Made by a program: the position numbers and the translations under genes. A stretch of 7,103 bases of DNA, taken from the NCBI GenBank assembly GCA_016208845.1, contig JACQXH010000219.1:1-7103 (forward strand). Reading direction: 5' to 3'. Numbering within the stretch: the stretch's first letter is position 1; each line of letters opens with the position of its first letter. This DNA is from Nitrospirota bacterium. GTDB taxonomy: Bacteria > Nitrospirota > Thermodesulfovibrionia > UBA6902 > BMS3Bbin08. The notes under the pieces were generated by a model. It ran no database searches, was not told the origin of the DNA, and saw only the letters and a program-made list of their open reading frames with translations. Shown piece after piece: positions 1 through 4,859 of this stretch.

Positions 1-834
1 CACTATCGTGGGATTCAGGTCGCCCGGTTTAGGAAGGAACTGATAACTTGGCGCCTCGACCACAACATTTATGGCCCTCTCGCCCACTTCCGGGTCTCTG
101 TAAGAAGACATGTGATGTCCTTTCTTAAACTCATGCATATGACAGTCCTGGCAGGTCTGAGAACCTCCGGAGGGGATATAGGAATGCAGGTAACTCCCGT
201 AAAGTGTTGCGCATTGCGAGGGATTAGGCTGATCAAAATTCGCGCCGAGGCCATGGCACTGTCCGCACATTACAGCCTCTCGCATTATGGGGCTTTTCTT
301 GTGCGATGAATATTTTTCGTCTGGATGCTCGCCATCCTTATTGCCGTAGACAACATTGTTTTCCGGCTCTCCGTCATGAAATTTGTGAATGAGCGCCTTC
401 TTGTTGTGGCAGATCAGGCAATTGATATTGACTTTTTTCAGTTTTTCCGCATCGCCGTCAATGGCCGCCTGCGCTATCTCCCTTACAACCTCGTCAGTTG
501 CATCTTCTATTTGAGGCAAATGACATTTCAGGCACTGCATCAGGTGTTCTTTCTTTATGTCGCCGACGCTCTTCACCCCGGACCTTTTCTGCTCTTTCAT
601 AAGGCCGTCCACTATTGCGAGCTTAATGGTGGCCATGGTTCTTGGTGTTCCTACCAAAGAGAACGCATGGAGCGATTTTGACCATTCCTCATATTCCTGT
701 TCATGACATTCCTTACAGCTTGACACCTCATACATCTCTGCAAGCTCGTCAATGGTCTTTGCCTTTTCTGCCGCAAATGTCATTGCAGGAAGTGAGATTA
801 GAGTTAAAACCAATACTAATTTCAGAAGTCTCAT
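1..834 (-). CDS. Exported multiheme cytochrome c, c554/HAO-like N-terminal part (3' end beyond window)
   Basis: The minus strand is open from an ATG at 834 to base 1 (278 codons, no stop), so the C-terminus is missing. Residues 1-22 form a signal peptide: basic MRLLK start, hydrophobic core, and an AxA-type cleavage region around TFAAEK. Five heme-attachment CxxCH motifs follow: CKECH (40-44), CLKCH (101-105), CLICH (139-143), CGQCH (190-194) and CQDCH (228-232). The first sits in C-x2-CH-x3-Y-x2-W-x2-S-x-HA, the signature of the cytochrome c554 / hydroxylamine-oxidoreductase-related multiheme families. Such proteins carry electrons in the periplasm or outside the cell, often in nitrogen, sulfur or metal respiration. 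Further histidines (for example 56, 217, 240-241) could be distal ligands. The start is fixed by a strong Shine-Dalgarno and the signal peptide. Heme count, substrate and exact subfamily cannot be told from this fragment. The multiheme cytochrome call is near certain; the subfamily is inference. Confidence 0.93.
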   Translation of the reverse strand, partial: MRLLKLVLVLTLISLPAMTFAAEKAKTIDELAEMYEVSSCKECHEQEYEEWSKSLHAFSLVGTPRTMATIKLAIVDGLMKEQKRSGVKSVGDIKKEHLMQCLKCHLPQIEDATDEVVREIAQAAIDGDAEKLKKVNINCLICHNKKALIHKFHDGEPENNVVYGNKDGEHPDEKYSSHKKSPIMREAVMCGQCHGLGANFDQPNPSQCATLYGSYLHSYIPSGGSQTCQDCHMHEFKKGHHMSSYRDPEVGERAINVVVEAPSYQFLPKPGDLNPTIV

Positions 835-847
835 TAGTCCTCCTTTC
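835..847 (-). promoter_or_regulatory. Strong ribosome binding site of the cytochrome gene
   Basis: Read on the minus strand, GAAAGGAGGACTA directly precedes the ATG at 834. The GGAGG core (843-839) lies four bases from the start codon. This is the best Shine-Dalgarno in the window and it decides the start of the multiheme cytochrome. Confidence 0.8.
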
Positions 848-911
848 AAAGAAATCTTGGCTTGATAGGGTTGCTGAACCTCTGTTCCTTATTTTGTTGC
901 TATTTATTCAA

Positions 912-940
912 AAAATAGCAGACAAAGGCCCTTATGTCAA
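912..940 (-). promoter_or_regulatory. Sigma-70-type promoter of the cytochrome gene
   Basis: On the minus strand a perfect -35 box TTGACA (940-935) is separated by 17 bases from TATTTT (917-912), a 4/6 match to the -10 consensus. Transcription would start near 905, giving an untranslated leader of about 70 bases before the ATG at 834. The call rests on consensus matching and on its position in the only gap upstream of the gene. Confidence 0.5.
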
Positions 941-1116
941 TAAAACATATAAAAATATAATTATTTCAAATAAATTGATCCAGGGACATTCTGTAATTCA
1001 GATTGCCGCCAGAAAATATCTTTATAACCAATAATTCCAATGCCCCCGATTATGTGCTAAGATTATTTGTAAAGACTCAGGTGTATAGCCTGTATGTGTT
1101 TAGTTTTTCTGGTAGA

Positions 1117-1214
1117 TAGTCTGTAGGTATTTTGCCTTTTAGCTAACAGACTTCAGACCAATGACCTAAAGAACCCCTTACCTGACAGACTACAGACTAA
1201 TAACCTAAATAACC
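1117..1214. repeat. Short direct repeat pair with an inverted copy
   Basis: Two 30-base direct copies lie at 1146-1175 and 1185-1214, identical at 26 of 30 positions with a 39-base period; both contain ACAGACT and end in ACCTAAA-N-AACC. An inverted partial copy TAGTCTGTAGGTA (1117-1129) pairs with 1179-1192 over 13 base pairs with one bulged G at 1184. Its first nine bases also pair perfectly with 1191-1199, so two alternative hairpins are possible. The last copy ends 15 bases before the peptidase start codon. It may be a decaying intergenic repeat or an untranslated-leader structure; the sequence alone does not say which. Confidence 0.6.
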
Positions 1215-1229
1215 TTAGTAGATTAAAAA

Positions 1230-2342
1230 ATGTTTGAAGAATCATGGCAGATCGGCAGGATAATTGGCATACCTGTAAGGGTCCACTTTTCATGGTTCAT
1301 TATTTTTGGCCTCATTACGTGGGCGCTGGCCACTCAGTATTTCCCGCAGGTCGCACCTGAACTGCCTCATGCCACTAATTGGCTGAGGGGGGCCATAGCT
1401 GCTCTCCTGCTTTTTCTTTCAGTTATAATCCACGAACTGTCTCATTCATTTGTTGCCAGGAGGTACCAAATACCGATTACAAGCATAACGCTATTTATCT
1501 TTGGCGGAGTGGCCCGGTTGCAAAAAGAGCCTTCAAGCCCAAGGGCTGAATTATACATGGCCCTTGCCGGCCCTTTTTCAAGTTATTTGCTCGGCATATT
1601 TTTTTTCATTCTCCACAGACTTCTTGGTAATTATCACGGACTGCAGGCTATAGCCTTTTATCTCCTGCAGCTTAATTTCATTCTTGGCACATTCAATCTT
1701 ATCCCGGGATATCCCATGGACGGCGGACGCGTATTAAGGGCCTTCTTGTGGCAGAGATCCGGGGATTATCTTTCTGCAACAAAAAAGGCCTCAAAGGCAG
1801 GAGAGCGCATTGCCCTGATCTTCATAGCAATCGGCTTTGTCTCTCTTCTTTCCGGTTATTTTGGAAGTATATGGTTTCTGCTTATAGGATGGTTCCTGTA
1901 CACATCTGCGCAGTCAAGTTATCGGCAGGCAGATGCTAAAGGTATTTTATCAGGGGTGAAGGTCAGGGACGTCATGACAGCCGATGTTGTGACTGTCAAT
2001 GCACACTCACCTTTGTCAGAGGTCATTGACGATTATTTTTTAAGATATGGCTATAACGGCTTTCCCGTTGTTGACGGTGAAGATATAGCCGGTATTATTA
2101 GCCTCAGGGATGTAAAAGAACTGCCAAAGGAGAGATGGGCTTCGACATCTGCCAAAGATGTAATGCATTTATTTGACAGGTCCCTCGAAGCGTCTGAGGA
2201 CGACGATGTGTCAGTAATTCTCGACAGGATGATCAATGAGGACAAAGGCAGATTGATCGTTATAAATAATGGAAAATTGTCCGGGCTGATAACGCGTTCC
2301 GGCATAATAAAATTCCTGCAAATCAAAGGAGAGCTTAAATAG
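1230..2342 (+). CDS. Site-2 protease family zinc metallopeptidase (M50) with C-terminal CBS pair
   Basis: This is a polytopic membrane peptidase of 370 residues. The N-terminal half carries hydrophobic segments at about 19-38, 53-74, 108-130, 136-158 and 192-224. The zinc motif HExxH is HELSH (68-72) inside the second segment, and the third-ligand motif NLIPGYPMDGGRVLRA (156-171) supplies Asp164. Both catalytic elements are intact. Two CBS domains follow, at about 245-300 (starting VRDVMTADVVTV) and 308-366 (starting AKDVMHLF), a common arrangement in this family in which the CBS pair is thought to sense adenine nucleotides. The family cleaves substrates within the membrane, but this member's substrate is unknown. 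The start matches the usual family beginning (W-x-IG-x-I-x-GIPVRVHFSW), although no good Shine-Dalgarno precedes it. The next gene begins 145 bases downstream on the same strand. Length is normal for the family. Confidence 0.95.
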   Translation: MFEESWQIGRIIGIPVRVHFSWFIIFGLITWALATQYFPQVAPELPHATNWLRGAIAALLLFLSVIIHELSHSFVARRYQIPITSITLFIFGGVARLQKEPSSPRAELYMALAGPFSSYLLGIFFFILHRLLGNYHGLQAIAFYLLQLNFILGTFNLIPGYPMDGGRVLRAFLWQRSGDYLSATKKASKAGERIALIFIAIGFVSLLSGYFGSIWFLLIGWFLYTSAQSSYRQADAKGILSGVKVRDVMTADVVTVNAHSPLSEVIDDYFLRYGYNGFPVVDGEDIAGIISLRDVKELPKERWASTSAKDVMHLFDRSLEASEDDDVSVILDRMINEDKGRLIVINNGKLSGLITRSGIIKFLQIKGELK

Positions 2343-2400
2343 GGGATTGGGGGTTAGGGATTGGTAAAAAACTGAACCTCAATCACTGATCCCTGACACC
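2341..2400. repeat. G-rich run and imperfect hairpin after the peptidase gene
   Basis: Directly at the stop codon, 2342-2364 carries four G-runs (4, 5, 3 and 2 G) separated by ATT or TTA, resembling a telomere-like G-rich repeat. AGGGAT (2356-2361) pairs with ATCCCT (2389-2394), and the stem extends outward with one wobble and one mismatch to 2350/2400, leaving a loop of about 27 bases. No T-run follows, so it is not a standard rho-independent terminator. It could still stall polymerase or protect the 3' end. Confidence 0.4.
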
Positions 2401-2440
2401 TGCCTTTAATATACTGCTGCTTCCAAAGCTCATTTTACAG

Positions 2441-2469
2441 TTGGATTCTTCGTGCTTAGATGTTAGAAT
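2441..2469 (+). promoter_or_regulatory. Possible promoter of the UbiB-like gene
   Basis: TTGGAT (2441-2446, 3/6 to the -35 consensus) is followed after 17 bases by TAGAAT (2464-2469, 5/6 to the -10 consensus). The start point would be near 2476, only about 12 bases before the ATG at 2488. That short leader agrees with the lack of a Shine-Dalgarno there. The -35 is poor, so this is tentative. Confidence 0.35.
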
Positions 2470-2487
2470 TAAACTCAACAAACATAA

Positions 2488-4155
2488 ATGTTTAAATTCA
2501 GAACAAAAGAAATAAAACGCTTCGGGGTAATAGTCGGGGCCATGGCCAAGTACGGCTTTGGCTCTGTTGTCACCAGGCTCCACCTGAGGGAAAAGATACC
2601 ATTAATGGAGCGCATACTCATACGCCTGAAAGTGCTGGAGACCGAGTTATCTCCTTCCAAACGTCTCCGCAAGATGTTCGAAGATCTCGGCACTACATTC
2701 ATAAAATTAGGGCAGGTGCTAAGTCTGAGAAGGGATATCCTTCCTGATGAGTACATCATCGAACTGGAAAAACTGCAGGACATGGTCGCGCCCATACCGA
2801 TAGAGACCGTTAAAGAGGCCGTACGCAAAGAACTGGGAAGGCCGGTCGAAGAATTATTCGCCGCTTTTGAAGAGAGGCCTTTGGCAGCAGCTTCCATTGC
2901 ACAGGTACACAAAGCAGTGCTGAAAGACGGCAGAGAGGTCGTCCTGAAGATCCAGAGGCCGGAAATAGAGGAATTGATCAGAATAGACCTGGATCTCCTT
3001 GGATACATAGCAAGGCGCATCGTAAAATATATCCCTGAGAGCAGACTGTATGATCCGGAAGGCCAGGTGGAGGAAGTGAAAAAAACCATACTCAAAGAAC
3101 TTAATTTTGAGACAGAAATGGGGCATGCCCGGAGGTTTGGGGAAAATTTTGCCGGAAGCCAGGATGTCTATGTTCCAGCAGTGATGAGTGAATTTTCAAG
3201 CAGGCGCATACTTACGATGGAAATGAGTCTTGGTCAAAAGATGTCAGATATCTATGGAGAAGACCCCCTTTTCAAAAAAGCAATAGCGGGGAAACTCGTT
3301 GATTCCTATTTAAAGCAGGTCTTTAAAGACGGGTTCTTCCATGCAGACCCTCACCCCGGCAATATCATTGTCCTTGAAGACGGGAGAATATGTTTTCATG
3401 ACTTTGGGATGATGGGATATTTACACCCTGATATAAGGGAGAATCTGGCAGACTGGCTCCTGGCATTCTTGGACAAGGACTTTGATGCTGTTGCAGATGT
3501 ATATCTTAGGATCGCAACTTTCGGCGAGGGATTTAACCGCAGTACTTTCAAGAAAGACATTGGAAATTTTGTAGAGGAATATTACAACCTCCCTTTAAAA
3601 GAATTTTCCTTTGCTTCAATTATGGAGAAGGCTATAAGTACAGGAAGGGCACACAATATAAGCGTTCCGGCAGACTTTCTGCTTCTTGGAAAGGCATTTA
3701 TGACAGTCGAATCCATGGTCAGAGAGCTGGATCCTGAGTTTAATCTTGTAGAAAGCATAAAACCCTATGCAAAAGCTCTTATGAAGAACAAATTATCCCC
3801 TTTCAGGCTTGCCAAGGAAGGGGTTAAATTTCTGCTTGACATGCAGAAAGTATTTAAAGAGGCTCCAAAGGCATTAGAAGTTTTTCTAAATAATGTGAAA
3901 GAGGGCAAAGGCGGAGAATTGAAGATCAAACATGAGAAACTCGAAGACCTTGAAAACCGCATAGACAGGTCCAGCAACCGCCTTGCATTTGCTATTGTTG
4001 TGGCTTCCATCATAATAGGCTCATCATATATCGCCCAGTACCGGATAGGGCCTCAGATATGGGGGTTTTCTGCTTTAGGTATAATAGGTTATACGATAGC
4101 AGGGCTTCTTGGATTGAGACTTGTATGGGCTATTATTAAATCCGGCAGGCTTTAA
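2488..4155 (+). CDS. ABC1/UbiB (AarF) family atypical protein kinase-like protein
   Basis: This 555-residue protein has all the hallmarks of the UbiB/ABC1/ADCK family. The family-specific KxGQ motif is KLGQ (73-76). The alanine-rich nucleotide loop is AAASIAQVH (133-141), the ATP-site lysine is Lys154 in VVLKIQRP, and the ELNFE motif is at 204-208. The catalytic-loop equivalent is HADPHPGN (285-292) and the metal-binding DFG is at 305-307. The C-terminus has two hydrophobic helices (about 499-516 and 525-549), placing it at the membrane as in UbiB. Family members show ATPase activity and support ubiquinone or other isoprenoid-lipid homeostasis; the direct substrate is unsettled. No ubiquinone biosynthesis gene is adjacent, so I do not assign ubiB: many anaerobes that make menaquinone carry such homologues. 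The MFKFR start fits the family, but no Shine-Dalgarno is visible. An in-frame ATG at residue 19 would remove conserved N-terminal sequence. Confidence 0.94.
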   Translation: MFKFRTKEIKRFGVIVGAMAKYGFGSVVTRLHLREKIPLMERILIRLKVLETELSPSKRLRKMFEDLGTTFIKLGQVLSLRRDILPDEYIIELEKLQDMVAPIPIETVKEAVRKELGRPVEELFAAFEERPLAAASIAQVHKAVLKDGREVVLKIQRPEIEELIRIDLDLLGYIARRIVKYIPESRLYDPEGQVEEVKKTILKELNFETEMGHARRFGENFAGSQDVYVPAVMSEFSSRRILTMEMSLGQKMSDIYGEDPLFKKAIAGKLVDSYLKQVFKDGFFHADPHPGNIIVLEDGRICFHDFGMMGYLHPDIRENLADWLLAFLDKDFDAVADVYLRIATFGEGFNRSTFKKDIGNFVEEYYNLPLKEFSFASIMEKAISTGRAHNISVPADFLLLGKAFMTVESMVRELDPEFNLVESIKPYAKALMKNKLSPFRLAKEGVKFLLDMQKVFKEAPKALEVFLNNVKEGKGGELKIKHEKLEDLENRIDRSSNRLAFAIVVASIIIGSSYIAQYRIGPQIWGFSALGIIGYTIAGLLGLRLVWAIIKSGRL

Positions 4156-4170
4156 GATAAATGCCTTATT

Positions 4171-4335
4171 AGCCACGGATTTGCACGGATAAACACTTAT
4201 CTGCCTGCCGGCAGATAAGTGCAGATTTAACAAATCAGAAGTCATGAAGTTGGGAAGCTGAGAAGTTATGATCCTAAGCTTCTTATTTTCTTAACTTCTT
4301 TTAGTTTCCGTGTCAATCTGCGTAAATCTGTGGCT
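4171..4335. repeat. Composite palindromic intergenic element
   Basis: Outer arms 4171-4196 and 4310-4335 are imperfect inverted repeats (20 of 26 positions match), beginning AGCCAC and ending GTGGCT. Just inside the left arm is a perfect 12-base-pair hairpin, CACTTATCTGCC (4194-4205) with GGCAGATAAGTG (4210-4221) around a TGCC loop. A third, weaker inverted pair, rich in GAAGTT/AACTTC, occupies 4244-4269 and 4275-4300 (17 of 26). The left arm also contains the direct repeat CACGGAT at 4174-4180 and 4184-4190. The whole can fold into a branched structure. It has no coding capacity and resembles the non-coding palindromic elements that spread between genes in many environmental bacteria. With no T-run after the 12-base-pair stem it is not a typical terminator. 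Confidence 0.7.
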
Positions 4336-4346
4336 GACTACTGTTT

Positions 4347-4360
4347 TTGATGCATGTCAA
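4347..4360 (+). promoter_or_regulatory. Putative FNR/CRP-family regulator box
   Basis: TTGAT-GCAT-GTCAA is a near-perfect dyad with 9 of 10 matches to the FNR consensus TTGAT-N4-ATCAA, and it equals the form often quoted for DNR/NNR-type regulators. Its centre is 4353.5. A class II arrangement would put the -10 near 4383-4389, where TATTTC (4384-4389) is only a weak match, and the start point near 4395. The likely target is the small cysteine-rich gene at 4472. Such regulators respond to oxygen, nitric oxide or carbon monoxide; which one would apply here is unknown. Confidence 0.45.
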
Positions 4361-4445
4361 ACAAAATGACAGTGCGTCAGGAATATTTCATTTGACTTTA
4401 GCAGGACTTATTTGAGAACATAAGACGAGGTATTGGAACATAAAT

Positions 4446-4475
4446 ATGAATAATCTACAGCGAACGGCAGCATGA
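4446..4475 (+). CDS. Possible nine-codon leader peptide overlapping the next start
   Basis: An ATG at 4446 opens a nine-residue frame (MNNLQRTAA) ending in TGA at 4473-4475. That stop overlaps the ATG of the following gene as ATGA, the classic geometry of translational coupling. The downstream gene has no Shine-Dalgarno of its own. A GAGG at 4427-4430 lies about 15 bases before the leader ATG, too far for a good site. It may be real or chance, and its shortness prevents any homology argument. Confidence 0.25.
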   Translation: MNNLQRTAA

Positions 4476-4657
4476 CATTCGCAAAGATCAGGGAGATCGC
4501 AAAATCAAAAGGCATCAATACCCTTAGGATGAAAAAAGCCGACATTATAAAGGCCATCCAGACGGCAGAAGGCAACTTCAATTGTTTCGGCACAGCTGTA
4601 TCAGGATATTGTGACCAGCAGGGCTGCATCTGGATAGATGATTGTCTCGGCCATTAA
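4472..4657 (+). CDS. Small Rho-N/SAP-like protein with four-cysteine tail
   Basis: This 61-residue protein is short but well formed. Residues 3-31 (core IREIAKSKGIN, then MKKADIIKAIQ) match the Rho termination factor N-terminal / SAP-like helix-extended-helix fold, often associated with nucleic-acid binding. After a conserved-looking EGNFNCFGTA stretch, the tail has cysteines at 38, 47, 52 and 58 (C-x8-C-x4-C-x5-C), with tryptophan 54 and acidic residues between the last two; such spacing could hold a zinc ion or an iron-sulfur cluster. Similar small proteins with a Rho-N-like head and a GYCDQ-type cysteine tail are, as I recall, found in Desulfobacterota and Nitrospirota genomes without known function. 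The frame has a stop at 4451-4453, so ATG 4472 is the only sensible start, yet it lacks a Shine-Dalgarno. An FNR-like box lies upstream. The function is unknown; that the gene is real is well supported by the domain. Confidence 0.8.
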   Translation: MTFAKIREIAKSKGINTLRMKKADIIKAIQTAEGNFNCFGTAVSGYCDQQGCIWIDDCLGH

Positions 4658-4798
4658 TACGCCTGTCCCGCTTTCTAATAAATAATTTGTATTTTTCTTT
4701 TTAAAGCAAAAGAAGGCTTCATCTTATTCACATTTCAAACTTCATCGAGGCAAGCCCTGATTCCTATTATTTTCATCTGAACTGCCGGGCGCACGAAA

Positions 4799-4827
4799 TT
4801 GTCAACCGCAGATTTTTATATTAACAT
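4799..4827 (+). promoter_or_regulatory. Possible promoter of the copper ATPase gene
   Basis: TTGTCA (4799-4804, 5/6 to the -35 consensus) is followed after 17 bases by TAACAT (4822-4827, 4/6 to the -10 consensus). Transcription would begin near 4834, about 26 bases before the start codon. I see no clear CueR- or CsoR-type operator around it, so copper control is not shown by the sequence. Confidence 0.35.
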
Positions 4828-4847
4828 TGAACTTAGAGTATCACAAA

Positions 4848-4853
4848 AGAGGG
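4848..4853 (+). promoter_or_regulatory. Ribosome binding site of the copper ATPase gene
   Basis: AGAGGG ends six bases before the ATG at 4860. It is a moderate Shine-Dalgarno at good spacing and supports this start, which also places the DPVCGM motif of the YHS domain at the very N-terminus. Confidence 0.65.
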
Positions 4854-4859
4854 TAAAAA

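Larger units (their letters stand above)
835..1229. other. Divergent intergenic region between cytochrome and M50 peptidase genes
   Basis: This 395-base gap separates two divergently oriented genes. It holds the cytochrome ribosome binding site and promoter (835-940), an AT-rich stretch (about 940-1080) in which I see no gene, and a repeat cluster (1117-1214) just ahead of the peptidase gene. I found no convincing -35/-10 pair for the rightward gene. A reading frame crossing from the cytochrome region into this gap on the plus strand lacks any recognisable protein features and is discounted. Confidence 0.7.
4156..4471. other. Intergenic region with palindromic element and FNR-like box
   Basis: The 316 bases between the kinase stop and the small cysteine-rich gene contain a composite inverted repeat (4171-4335), an FNR/CRP-type dyad (4347-4360), a partly overlapping TGTCA-N7-TGACA dyad (4355-4371) and a nine-codon leader frame (4446-4475). 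A TTGACT at 4392-4397 looks like a -35 box, but no acceptable -10 lies 16-19 bases after it. Confidence 0.65.

Noticed and set aside
642..1034. A 130-codon plus-strand frame
   Set aside because: It overlaps the cytochrome coding sequence in antisense and then runs through its promoter region. The translation shows no domain, and the five CxxCH motifs prove that the minus strand is the coding one.
1117..1214. CRISPR array
   Set aside because: There are only two imperfect 30-base copies with a 9-base gap, no unique spacers and no cas genes.
2475..3095. A 206-codon minus-strand frame
   Set aside because: It lies antisense to the UbiB-like gene, is serine-rich and low in information as is typical of an antisense shadow, and has no ribosome binding site or recognisable motif.
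4194..4221. Rho-independent terminator for the UbiB-like gene
   Set aside because: The 12-base-pair stem is perfect, but the following bases (CAGATTTAAC) contain no T-run. It is better described as part of the palindromic element.
4392..4397. TTGACT as a -35 box for the small cysteine-rich gene
   Set aside because: No acceptable -10 hexamer is found 16-19 bases downstream. The FNR-box-dependent layout is the better, though still weak, alternative.
4738..4795. Copper-responsive operator upstream of the ATPase
   Set aside because: Only scattered short inverted words (such as GGCTT/AAGCC) were seen; nothing matches a CueR or CsoR dyad positioned against the candidate promoter.
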